Source: Calditerrivibrio nitroreducens (GTDB taxonomy: Bacteria; Chrysiogenota; Deferribacteres; Deferribacterales; Calditerrivibrionaceae). From it: DNA of 54,869 nucleotides. This document shows, piece after piece, positions 26,061-37,867 of the stretch (position 1 is the stretch's first letter; the number at the start of each line of letters is the position of its first letter). The position numbers and the translations under genes were made by a program. The notes under the pieces are model-generated. The model was not told where the DNA came from. It ran no database searches and worked only from the letters and a program-made list of their open reading frames with translations. Location: assembly GCA_002878065.1 (NCBI GenBank), contig PNIN01000038.1:1-54869 (forward strand), written 5' to 3'.

Positions 26061-27758
26061 ATGAGCAAAACAGGTGCAGAAATTTTAGTGGAATGTTTGA
26101 AAAAACATAATGTAGATCTTATATTCGGATATCCAGGTGGCGTATTGTTACACATTTATGATAGACTTTTCGATTCTGACATACTTCACGTCCTACCAAG
26201 GCATGAACAGGGGGGTATACATGCCGCAGATGGCTATGCAAGGTCCACTGGTAAAGTGGGTGTATGTTTTGGTACCAGCGGCCCTGGAGCCACAAACCTC
26301 GTCACCGGAATCGCCACAGCGTATCTTGATTCTGTCCCCTTAGTCGTTTTCACAGGACAGGTTTCCACAAACCTCATTGGCGGCGATGCTTTCCAGGAAG
26401 CTGACATCGTAGGTATCACAAGGCCCATAGTAAAGCACAGCTATTTGGTAAAAGATGTGGAGGATTTAGCTCCCACTATAGCAGAGGCCTTTCATCTTGC
26501 AAAAACTGGTAGACCTGGTCCAGTGTTGGTAGATCTACCAAAAGATGTAATCGCTGCAAAATCAAAAAACTTATGTTCTACTGATATAAAGCTCGTCGGA
26601 TACAACCCTACATACGAAGGGCATCCAATGCAGATAAAAAAGATGCTTAAAATGCTGGAAAATGCAAAAGCACCTGTTGTTTTAATAGGTGGTGGTGTGA
26701 AATGGAGCAATGCCCACGAGGAGCTTAAGAAATTTGTAGAGACGTTAAATCTTCCCGTAGTATCATCCTTAATGGGTATAGGAGCCTTCCCAAATCCTCA
26801 CAAAAATTGGGTTGGTTGGGCTGGAATGCACGGAAATTATGCATCCAACAAGACACTAACCGAGGCTGATTTTATACTTGCCATAGGCACAAGGTTCTCA
26901 GATAGGACAACAGGTAGACTCGACGCATACGCCCCAAAAGCCAAAAAGGCCCAGATAGATATAGATCCCACTTCGATAGACAAAAATGTCAAAGTGGATA
27001 TTCCGATAGTCGGTGACTGTAAAACAGTACTCAACCAGATTTTAAACTACATAAAAGACTTCAACTGGGATAAATGTAAAAATGATAGGGAAGATTGGTT
27101 AAAAAAGATAGAATATTGGAACAACGAAAGACCTTTTTCATATAAATTTTCTGATAAGATAATCAAACCTCAATTTGTGGTGGAAAAGATCTATGAGGTT
27201 ACAAATGGTGATGCCATAATAACCACAGAAGTAGGACAGAATCAGATGTGGGCGGCTCAATTTTACAAATTTAAAGATCCAAGGCAATTTATAACTTCAG
27301 GTGGGCTTGGAACTATGGGTTACGGTTTCCCTGCCGCAATCGGTGCAAAGCTCGGAAACCCAAACAAAGAAGTTTTTGACATTGCCGGTGATGGTAGCTT
27401 TCTGATGAATATGCAGGAGCTATGTACAGCTGTTCAATACAGAGTTGGAGTAAAAGTAGCTATTCTAAACAATAAATTCTTGGGGATGATAAGACAGTGG
27501 CAGCATCTATTTTACAACAAAAGGTATTCCTACTCCTGCCTTGAGTGTCAACCGGATTTTGTAAAGCTTGCGGATGCTTATGGTTGTGTCGGTTTTCAGG
27601 TGGTAAATCCATCAGATGTGGAACCAGTTTTGAGGGAATCTTTAAAGATTAAAGATAAACCTGTCCTTTTTGATTTCCTCGTTGATAGGGAGGAAAATGT
27701 TTATCCAATGGTTCCGGCTGGTGCAGCTCTTAATGAAATGATATATGGGGAGAAGTAA
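26061..27758 (+). CDS. ilvB: Acetolactate synthase, large (catalytic) subunit
   Basis: ThDP- and FAD-dependent synthase joining two pyruvates (valine, leucine) or pyruvate and 2-ketobutyrate (isoleucine). The 565-residue protein has the catalytic Glu in the N-terminal domain (VLPRHEQGGIHAADGYAR), FGTSGPGATNLVTGIATAY, the FAD-region GTRFSDRTTGR and the ThDP-binding GDGSFLMNMQELCTA...NNKFLGMIRQWQ block. Length and all cofactor motifs are normal for the anabolic enzyme. GGGG lies 8 nt before the ATG. It is followed by ilvN after 1 nt. Confidence 0.96.
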   Translation: MSKTGAEILVECLKKHNVDLIFGYPGGVLLHIYDRLFDSDILHVLPRHEQGGIHAADGYARSTGKVGVCFGTSGPGATNLVTGIATAYLDSVPLVVFTGQVSTNLIGGDAFQEADIVGITRPIVKHSYLVKDVEDLAPTIAEAFHLAKTGRPGPVLVDLPKDVIAAKSKNLCSTDIKLVGYNPTYEGHPMQIKKMLKMLENAKAPVVLIGGGVKWSNAHEELKKFVETLNLPVVSSLMGIGAFPNPHKNWVGWAGMHGNYASNKTLTEADFILAIGTRFSDRTTGRLDAYAPKAKKAQIDIDPTSIDKNVKVDIPIVGDCKTVLNQILNYIKDFNWDKCKNDREDWLKKIEYWNNERPFSYKFSDKIIKPQFVVEKIYEVTNGDAIITTEVGQNQMWAAQFYKFKDPRQFITSGGLGTMGYGFPAAIGAKLGNPNKEVFDIAGDGSFLMNMQELCTAVQYRVGVKVAILNNKFLGMIRQWQHLFYNKRYSYSCLECQPDFVKLADAYGCVGFQVVNPSDVEPVLRESLKIKDKPVLFDFLVDREENVYPMVPAGAALNEMIYGEK

Positions 27759-27759
27759 T

Positions 27760-28284
27760 ATGAGACATATTATTTCCGTTTTGGTGGAAAACAAGTTTGG
27801 AGTTTTGGCAAGGATAGCAGGCCTTTTCAGTGGTAGAGGTTACAACATTGAAAGTCTCTCTGTAAACGCCACAGAGAATGAAGATATCTCTATTATGACG
27901 ATCGTCACCAGAGGGGATGATCACATCATAGAGCAGATTATCAAACAGCTAAGAAAGCTCGTAAATACGATAAAAGTAAGAGATGTGACGCAGGTGGATC
28001 ACATAGAGCGGGAATTAGCCCTTTTAAAAGTTCATGCCACCCAGAGAACCAGGCCAGATATTTTGAGCATAATTGAAACATTTAGAGGAAAAGTGGTTGA
28101 CATAACAAAAGAATCTCTTGTGGTGGAGATTACCGGAGATCAGAATAAACTTAACGCCATTATAAACGTTTTGGAGCCGTATGGTATAATTGAGATTATA
28201 AAAAGTGGAACGATTGCCATCGCAAGGGGCAACAAATCCACTACAGATTTTACAAAGCAGGACATAAAAAGTCAGGAGGAATAG
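27760..28284 (+). CDS. ilvN: Acetolactate synthase, small (regulatory) subunit
   Basis: A 174-residue regulatory subunit that stimulates IlvB and confers valine feedback. The N-terminal ACT domain (ISVLVENKFGVLARIAGLFSGRGYNIESL) and the C-terminal domain (ELALLKVH, then ITGDQNKLNAIINVLEPYGI) are both present. I start at 27760, preceded by GGGGAG; a reading from 27745 is inside the end of ilvB. It is 3 nt before ilvC. Confidence 0.95.
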   Translation: MRHIISVLVENKFGVLARIAGLFSGRGYNIESLSVNATENEDISIMTIVTRGDDHIIEQIIKQLRKLVNTIKVRDVTQVDHIERELALLKVHATQRTRPDILSIIETFRGKVVDITKESLVVEITGDQNKLNAIINVLEPYGIIEIIKSGTIAIARGNKSTTDFTKQDIKSQEE

Positions 28285-28287
28285 TAA

Positions 28288-29304
<1,017 letters not shown>

Positions 29305-29309
29305 TCATA

Positions 29310-29336
29310 AAGGGTGGTTCCCCCACCCTTTTTTTT
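29310..29336 (+). terminator. Rho-independent terminator of ilvBNC
   Basis: Stem AAGGGTGG / CCACCCTT (29310-29317 and 29323-29330), loop of 5 nt, then a run of eight T counted from the end of the stem. It also separates the operon from the convergent pckA gene. Confidence 0.9.
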
Positions 29337-29348
29337 ATCCCTATTATT

Positions 29349-30950
29349 TTAAGAAAACCCTGGTCCACCCTTTAAAATCTCTGCATCAACCTTATCTGCA
29401 TATTGTTTGAAATTATCATTGAAACTTACTGCAAGTTTCCTCAAGGTCTCGTCGTATTTATCTTTCTCACTCCAGGAATTTCTTGGATTAAGAATTTCAG
29501 CTGGCAAGTCCGGAATGATAGATGGAATATAAAAACCAAAAACCTTATCTGCATTAAACTGTACATTATCAAGCTCATTCTCCAGAATAGCCTTTATAAT
29601 CCTTCTGGTATATTCTATGGAAAATCTTTTTCCAACTCCATAAGGCCCTCCGGTAAGACCTGTATTCACAAGCCAGCAGTTTACATTGTGTTTTGATATC
29701 TTCTCCCCTAAAATCTTTGCATAAAATGATGGGTGATGAACCATAAAAGGTGCCCCAAAACAAGCACTGAATACAGCTTTTGGCTCTTTTACACCTTTTT
29801 CTGTACCTGCAACCCTTGCTGTATAACCTGAAATAAAATGGTACATCGCCTGATTCTTATCAAGCCTTGCCACAGGAGGTAAAACTCCAAAAGCATCATA
29901 CGTCAAAAATATAATATTTGATGGAATGCCAGCTATACCATTACTGATGATATTCGGAAGATGAGTTATTGGATAGGAAGCTCTGGTATTTTCCGTTAGT
30001 GAATCATCATTTAGGTCTATTCTTCTCGTAATCACATCAATGGCCACATTTTCAAGAATAGTTCCAAATTTTCTCGTACACTCATAGATATCTGGCTCCG
30101 ATTCTTTGGATAGTTTTATCACTTTTGCATAACAACCACCTTCAATATTAAATATCGAATTATCACTCCATCCATGCTCATCATCCCCCACTAGAGCTCT
30201 TTCAGGATCTGTGGAAAGGGTTGTTTTGCCGGTGCCGGAAAGACCAAAGAAAAGAGCCACATCACCTTTCTTACCAACGTTCGCGGAGCAATGCATAGAT
30301 AGGACACCTTTTTTGGGCAAAAGATAATTCATCACAGTAAATATAGATTTTTTAATTTCACCTGCATAGCTTGTACCACCTATCAGTACAACTCTTTTTT
30401 CAAAATTTAGGATAATAAACGTTTCAGAATTTGTACCATCCTGCTCCGGTATTGCATGAAAACGTGGCAGATTGATCACCGTAAAATCTGGTTCAAAATC
30501 TTTTAATATATCCCTATTAAGCTCCCGGATAAACATATTTCTAGCAAAAAGACTATGCCATGCCATCTCTGTTATCACCCTTACTTTTAACCTATACTCA
30601 GGTTCTGCACCAGCATAAACCTCCTGCACAAAAACCTCTTTTGTTTGCAAGTATGCTTGAATTCGAGAATACAGTCTCTCAAAATGCTCCTTTGAAATCT
30701 TTTTATTATCCTTAGACCAGTTCACATCTGCGCTATAAACCCCATCATCCACAATAAACTTATCGTTTGGTGATCTTCCGGTGTGATGACCAGTTCTGAC
30801 AACGATAGGACCAAGATGGGCCAGCAAACCCTCCTGCCTTTTGATTATCTCTTCATAAAGTTCAGGCGTAGAGAGATTCCAGTGGATCCTCTTTAAATTT
30901 TTAAACCCATGCGATTCAATACCGCCATGCTCTGTTTTTTTCATAAACAT
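29349..30950 (-). CDS. pckA: Phosphoenolpyruvate carboxykinase (ATP)
   Basis: Interconverts oxaloacetate and PEP with ATP, linking the TCA cycle to gluconeogenesis. The 533-residue protein carries RTGHHTGRSPNDKFIV (oxaloacetate/PEP site), the kinase-1a P-loop GLSGTGKTTLS, the metal/kinase-2 GDDEHGW and the adenine-region NTGLTGGPYGVGKR. All are standard for the ATP-dependent family. A GAAGGGG box sits before the first ATG (30950); the second in-frame ATG at 30944 is a possible start. It is divergent from the HNH gene, with overlapping promoters. Confidence 0.95.
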   Translation of the reverse strand: MFMKKTEHGGIESHGFKNLKRIHWNLSTPELYEEIIKRQEGLLAHLGPIVVRTGHHTGRSPNDKFIVDDGVYSADVNWSKDNKKISKEHFERLYSRIQAYLQTKEVFVQEVYAGAEPEYRLKVRVITEMAWHSLFARNMFIRELNRDILKDFEPDFTVINLPRFHAIPEQDGTNSETFIILNFEKRVVLIGGTSYAGEIKKSIFTVMNYLLPKKGVLSMHCSANVGKKGDVALFFGLSGTGKTTLSTDPERALVGDDEHGWSDNSIFNIEGGCYAKVIKLSKESEPDIYECTRKFGTILENVAIDVITRRIDLNDDSLTENTRASYPITHLPNIISNGIAGIPSNIIFLTYDAFGVLPPVARLDKNQAMYHFISGYTARVAGTEKGVKEPKAVFSACFGAPFMVHHPSFYAKILGEKISKHNVNCWLVNTGLTGGPYGVGKRFSIEYTRRIIKAILENELDNVQFNADKVFGFYIPSIIPDLPAEILNPRNSWSEKDKYDETLRKLAVSFNDNFKQYADKVDAEILKGGPGFS

Positions 30951-30976
30951 ATACCCCTTCTAAAGTATTTCCGGGG

Positions 30977-31004
30977 ATTATAACAAAATTTTACTTGAAA
31001 TCAA
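30977..31004 (-). promoter_or_regulatory. pckA promoter
   Basis: On the minus strand -35 TTGATT (30999-31004) and -10 TATAAT (30977-30982) are 16 nt apart, about 27 nt before the pckA ATG. Its -35 overlaps that of the divergent HNH promoter. Confidence 0.65.
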
Positions 31005-31023
31005 ACATTAATTTGTATTATAC
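30995..31023 (+). promoter_or_regulatory. Promoter of the HNH gene
   Basis: -35 TTGAAA (30995-31000) and -10 TTATAC (31018-31023) are 17 nt apart. The predicted transcript starts within a few nt of the ATG at 31034, so the leader is very short. The two divergent -35 boxes share TTGAAATCAA, so only one polymerase can probably bind at a time. Confidence 0.5.
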
Positions 31024-31033
31024 TAAGGCTAAC

Positions 31034-33965
<2,932 letters not shown>

Positions 33966-33966
33966 T

Positions 33967-34116
33967 TTGGGTGAGTATTTAGGACTTATAATATTTATAG
34001 TACTGATTATTGCATTAAGCCTTTTTAAAGGTGGCGGCTGAGCATCGAATAACTGCAGTATCGAGGATCGATACAAAAAAATAGAAAAAGATAAGAAGAA
34101 TAAGAAAAATAGATAA
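33967..34116 (+). CDS. Candidate small membrane selenoprotein (UGA = Sec25)
   Basis: Starts at a TTG 1 nt after the alaS stop, with AGGAG (in the end of alaS) 6 nt upstream. Reading through the TGA at 34039-34041 gives 49 residues. Residues 1-20 are a single membrane span (LGLIIFIVLIIALSLF). KGGG-U-ASNNC follows (Sec25, Cys30), then a very basic tail (EDRYKKIEKDKKNKKNR) to a TAA. After the UGA comes a 7-bp hairpin with a GGA triloop (34058-34074), as in selD of this same window. The organism therefore decodes UGA as Sec if selD is functional. If the UGA is a stop, the product is a 24-residue span only, and the in-frame coding sense of the next 24 codons would be chance. The topology recalls eukaryotic SelK/SelS. 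The family is unknown to me. Confidence 0.65.
34058..34074 (+). promoter_or_regulatory. SECIS-like hairpin of the small selenoprotein gene
   Basis: GTATCGA / TCGATAC, 7 bp perfect, with a GGA triloop (34065-34067). The loop begins 24 nt after the UGA (34039-34041), within the 16-37 nt window described for bacterial SECIS elements, and it has the G-rich apical loop expected for SelB binding. Confidence 0.6.
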
Positions 34117-34143
34117 TGTCTCATAAGGTTTTATAGATATCAC

Positions 34144-34797
34144 ATGTACGAACTTATCGGTTTCTTCTCTCTTGGGTTCTTTGGAGGTTTTGGACATTGC
34201 ATTTTTATGTGCAATCCATTTGTCCTATTTGTTGCAAGCAAGTTTGCCCCCAGCAATCCTGGATATATAAATTATTTAATTCCCCAACTAAAATACAATC
34301 TTGGTAGAATAATCACCTATACCTTTTTGGGATTTATTTTCGGATCTTTAAGGAATATTTCGGAGCTTTTTACTGGGATAATAAGCTTTCAAAAGCTTTT
34401 ATCAATATCCGCCGGCATTTTTTTGATATTATATGCTACATTTGACATCTGGGGTTTTAAGATCATATCGAAACTGGAAAACAATTATTTCACGCAGATT
34501 ATAAGGTATCTAATATCAAATTTCAAATTCAGCTCACCTTTTCTGACTGGAGTTGTTTTGGGATTTCTCCCCTGCGGCTTATTATATGGTGCCCTCATTG
34601 GTGTATCATCATTGAATAATGTAATTAAATCTGCTGTCTCGATGTCCCTCTTCGGTTTAGGCACTTCACTATCCCTTATCGTAATAGCTGTTTTTGGTAA
34701 TATTCTATTGAAATACCGCAAGATATTTAGAATATTAAGCTTTTTAATAATGTCTGGGATGGGGATCTTTTTTATCGTTTCCGGGATAAAATTTTAA
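34144..34797 (+). CDS. TauE/SafE (UreH-like) family membrane protein
   Basis: A 217-residue inner-membrane protein with about six spans. The N-terminal half has GGFGHCIFMCNPF (Cys19, Cys23), the conserved GHCxxMC motif of the SafE/UreH_2 family often found in cbb3 and copper clusters, and the second half has the FLPCGLLYGALIGV repeat. It may move copper or a sulfur species; the substrate is not known. Its 3' end overlaps the convergent ccoI by 26 nt. The ribosome site is weak (no good SD within 15 nt), so the start could be elsewhere. Confidence 0.8.
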   Translation: MYELIGFFSLGFFGGFGHCIFMCNPFVLFVASKFAPSNPGYINYLIPQLKYNLGRIITYTFLGFIFGSLRNISELFTGIISFQKLLSISAGIFLILYATFDIWGFKIISKLENNYFTQIIRYLISNFKFSSPFLTGVVLGFLPCGLLYGALIGVSSLNNVIKSAVSMSLFGLGTSLSLIVIAVFGNILLKYRKIFRILSFLIMSGMGIFFIVSGIKF

Positions 34798-37228
34798 TTC
34801 TTAAAGAATTAAACACCACGAAAAGTGAACTGATGCTCATAAGAACAGCTGATACAACAGGATGAATCTTCCCCATCATCGCCAGAGGAATGGTCACAAA
34901 ATTGTAGGAGAATGCCCAGAAGAGATTTCCCATGATTATCCTTCTTGTTTTTTTTGCAATTTCAAAAAACCTTTTCAACAACGATATATCGCTATTAATA
35001 AAGACGGCATCAGCGGTCTCCAAAGCTATATCAGTACCTTTCCCCATAGCAATACCGATAAAAGCCTGTTTTAGAGATGGAGCATCATTGATCCCATCCC
35101 CAAGCATCATAGGAAACTTATCATAATTATTTTTAATTATTTCAGCCTTCTGGAGGGGTGTAAGAGAGCTATATATCTTTATCTTCTCAAAATCTTTAAG
35201 AACAACAGAAGTGGTCTCATATATGTCACCGGTGAGAACAGACACCCCAATCTTATTCTTCAAAAGAAAATCATAAATATCTTTAAATGAACTTCTTACA
35301 CTATCAAATAATGATATAATACCTATAATGCTATCTTTATATGCCACTATTATATTTGTCCACCCATTTCTGGAAAAGCTTTCTAAATCCTCCAATATGT
35401 TAGCATCTATATTAAAGCCACAATCCTTCATCAACGAAAGATTCCCCACCACTATTTTATCTCTACTGTTTACAAAACCACAAATACCATACCCTGGAAT
35501 CTCCTTCACATCCGACACCGGGAATAGCTCGCCAGTGTAGCTATTTACAATACTTTTAGCTAACACATGCTTTGAGTATCTTTCTAACGAAGCCGCAAGC
35601 TTTAATATGTCAACGTCACCATTGTACTGTTTTACGTTAACAATAGAAGGAACCCCTTCAGTAATAGTACCTGTTTTGTCAAAAAATACCGATCTCACCT
35701 TGTTGGCATTTTCTAAGATTGTCCCCTCTTTAATCAAAATACCAGATTTGAAAGCTGTGGATGTGGAAATTAAAATTGCCAAAGGTGTGGCAAGACCCAT
35801 AGCACAAGGGCAGGCAATCACCAATATTGAAACAGAAACCATAAAAGCATCTTTGAAACTAAAACCCGCCTGCAGCCAGTATAAAAAAGTCCCAAATGCA
35901 ACGGCAATAACGAATGGAACAAAAAATACCGTGATTTTATCAGCCAATCTCTGAAAGTAAAATTTGGTTTCCTGAGCAGCTCTTATCGCTTCTGCAATCT
36001 TATTTAAGCTTGTTTCTTTGCTACTTACAGTGGCTTTTATAATTATTGTACCATTTAGATTCATAGTCCCCGCAGTGACAGTGGATCCTATTTTTTTAAA
36101 TACAGGGATGCTTTCCCCGGTGAACATCGACTGATCCACATCCGAATCCCCGTATATAACTTCTCCATCCACAGGTATATTTTCCCCCGGAAGCACTTCA
36201 ATGATATCCCCAGCTTTGATGGATGAAGATTTTACAATCGTTGGGGTTAATAAACCTTTTAAATATTTATCCGCATCAAAATATGAAAAAATTTTAGCCT
36301 GCTTCGGCTGGAGATTGAAAAGTAGCGAAATCTCTTTATTGGCAACGATTTTCGCCTCTGTTTCGATATATCTACCCAGAAGTATAAGGGTAATGATCAT
36401 TGCAGAAGTATCAAAATATATCTCATTTCCGGTAAAAAGTGTATAGACGCTGTAGAAATAAGCTGAATAGGAACCCATAAAAACAAGGGTATCCATATTT
36501 ACAACTCTTGACTTCAAAGATTTAAAAGTATTAATTGTAAAGGGTAAGCCGGAATAAAAGACAACAGGTGTAGCAAGGATCATGGCGATAAATCTAAACA
36601 TATTTTTAAGATTTTCTTCCATCCCCTGAAAATACCCGGCATAAAGGGCAACAGAATAGATCATAAGCTGCATCGAAAAAAATGCCCCCACCGCAAATCT
36701 ATAAAAATAATCTTTCTTTTGCTGAACATAGAAGTCAGACGATGAAATCAACGATATAGGGACAGGTATATATCCAAGATTGGCAATACCGTTTAAAATA
36801 GATTCAAGTGAGATAATTTCTTTTTTCCATCTAACTTTTACTCTGTGGGTGGCGTAATTTACCCTTATATATAAAACCCCTTCGAGCTTTGAAAGGTAAT
36901 TTTCAATTAACCAGATACAGGCGGCACATCTAATATTTGTGGCAAGAAATTCAATCTCGGAATAATCACCAAATTCTGTTACATCATCTAAAAAAGAATC
37001 TTCAGCAACCTTAGCTACAGAAACAGGGCCAGGCTTGTAATCTCTTCTTTTCTTATAAAAGCTGTCAAATCCACCCTCTTTAATTATGTGAAAAACACTC
37101 TGACATCCGGGGCAACAAAAATAAAGCTTTTTCCCCTCAATCTCTTCCACAATTGCGGTGTTTCTATTAAATTTTAGTAAACAATGGCTGCACTCCACCT
37201 GATTGTCACTATTTTTCGTCATCATCAT
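34772..37228 (-). CDS. ccoI: Copper-type P1B ATPase for cbb3 oxidase (CcoI/FixI)
   Basis: An 818-residue heavy-metal P-type ATPase that exports copper for the CuB site of cbb3 oxidase. It has an N-terminal cysteine-rich catalytic-binding-type domain (Cys13, Cys16, Cys38, Cys39, Cys42) and an HMA domain with CAAC (Cys101, Cys104). The membrane metal motif is CPC (Cys473, Cys475), the phosphorylation site DKTGT (517-521) and the hinge GDGINDAPSL. The N-terminal Cys region plus location in a cco operon marks the FixI/CcoI type (CopA2) rather than housekeeping CopA. The start is one of three consecutive ATG codons at 37228, which overlap the end of ccoS by 20 nt. Confidence 0.92.
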   Translation of the reverse strand: MMMTKNSDNQVECSHCLLKFNRNTAIVEEIEGKKLYFCCPGCQSVFHIIKEGGFDSFYKKRRDYKPGPVSVAKVAEDSFLDDVTEFGDYSEIEFLATNIRCAACIWLIENYLSKLEGVLYIRVNYATHRVKVRWKKEIISLESILNGIANLGYIPVPISLISSSDFYVQQKKDYFYRFAVGAFFSMQLMIYSVALYAGYFQGMEENLKNMFRFIAMILATPVVFYSGLPFTINTFKSLKSRVVNMDTLVFMGSYSAYFYSVYTLFTGNEIYFDTSAMIITLILLGRYIETEAKIVANKEISLLFNLQPKQAKIFSYFDADKYLKGLLTPTIVKSSSIKAGDIIEVLPGENIPVDGEVIYGDSDVDQSMFTGESIPVFKKIGSTVTAGTMNLNGTIIIKATVSSKETSLNKIAEAIRAAQETKFYFQRLADKITVFFVPFVIAVAFGTFLYWLQAGFSFKDAFMVSVSILVIACPCAMGLATPLAILISTSTAFKSGILIKEGTILENANKVRSVFFDKTGTITEGVPSIVNVKQYNGDVDILKLAASLERYSKHVLAKSIVNSYTGELFPVSDVKEIPGYGICGFVNSRDKIVVGNLSLMKDCGFNIDANILEDLESFSRNGWTNIIVAYKDSIIGIISLFDSVRSSFKDIYDFLLKNKIGVSVLTGDIYETTSVVLKDFEKIKIYSSLTPLQKAEIIKNNYDKFPMMLGDGINDAPSLKQAFIGIAMGKGTDIALETADAVFINSDISLLKRFFEIAKKTRRIIMGNLFWAFSYNFVTIPLAMMGKIHPVVSAVLMSISSLFVVFNSLRIKILSRKR

Positions 37229-37355
37229 CCAAGATTCTATACTTTATACCTTCAGAGTCATCAAACTGCTTTTTTTTAATAGCCCAAAAAAAGAAAAATA
37301 GTGCCAACCCCCCCATGATGAGGCTAATTGGCACAAGTATATAGAGGGAGGTCAT
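37209..37355 (-). CDS. ccoS: Cytochrome cbb3 oxidase maturation protein CcoS
   Basis: A 48-residue single-span protein: LYILVPISLIMGGLALFFFF spans the membrane, then WAIKKKQFDDSEGIKYRILDDDDEK. The order W-A-(I/V)-x3-QFDD-x-EG is the CcoS signature. CcoS is needed for cofactor insertion into cbb3 oxidase, together with CcoI, whose start lies in its acidic tail. The ATG at 37355 lies 1 nt after the stop of the preceding 26-residue peptide. Confidence 0.92.
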   Translation of the reverse strand: MTSLYILVPISLIMGGLALFFFFWAIKKKQFDDSEGIKYRILDDDDEK

Positions 37356-37356
37356 A

Positions 37357-37437
37357 CTAAAACTTCATTGCTATAAAAAGAGGGATAAAAAGCATTGCTA
37401 TAATGGAAAGTATCATAATTATTGTGCCCAGTTTCAT
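37357..37437 (-). CDS. 26-residue single-span peptide in the cco operon
   Basis: A short frame from an ATG at 37437 with a GAGGTG box upstream (37442-37447), ending TAG 1 nt before the ccoS ATG. The peptide is almost wholly hydrophobic (LGTIIMILSIIAMLFIPLF) with Lys near each end, hence one membrane span. It lies between the ccoH stop and ccoS. I recognise no family. It could be an accessory mini-subunit of the oxidase or merely a coupling leader for ccoS. Confidence 0.55.
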   Translation of the reverse strand: MKLGTIIMILSIIAMLFIPLFIAMKF

Positions 37438-37447
37438 AACACACCTC

Positions 37448-37867
37448 TCATTTTTTTATATAAACAGACTTTTCAAGTCTTACCAACTCATCCTTTACTT
37501 TAACTTCAGCCACTATAAGGTAATTACCTTCCGTTATATCCTTAAGATTAATTATAAACTTTCCGTTTTTAATTTCAACATTTTGAGGAATATCAAGCTT
37601 CGTGGACGGTGCATCAAATTTCAATGTGAAGATATTCTCTGCATTTTTTACATCACCAGTGATACTGCAGAGTTTACCATCAAATTTTATAGAGTCTACA
37701 ACGATCGATATATCATTATCTTTAATAATTTTTTTCTTTTTGTCATAGTCAATTGCTGCATTGTAAGAATCTTCCTCCAATTTACCATCAAAAAACTTCA
37801 CTCCAAAGTAAAAAGAGCTAAAAAGCAGCAAAACTCCCAAAATAACAAGAGCCATCATCATTCTCAT
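37448..37867 (-). CDS. ccoH: FixH/CcoH-like oxidase assembly protein
   Basis: A 139-residue inner-membrane protein with one N-terminal span (about 3-22) and a periplasmic beta-rich FixH-type domain (SITGDVKNAENIFTLKFDAP...ITEGNYLIVAEVKVKDE). The family is required for assembly or stability of cbb3 oxidase. Start ATG overlaps the ccoG stop (ATGA), so it is translated by coupling. Sequence likeness is moderate but gene order (ccoG-ccoH-ccoS-ccoI) is canonical. Confidence 0.82.
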   Translation of the reverse strand: MRMMMALVILGVLLLFSSFYFGVKFFDGKLEEDSYNAAIDYDKKKKIIKDNDISIVVDSIKFDGKLCSITGDVKNAENIFTLKFDAPSTKLDIPQNVEIKNGKFIINLKDITEGNYLIVAEVKVKDELVRLEKSVYIKK

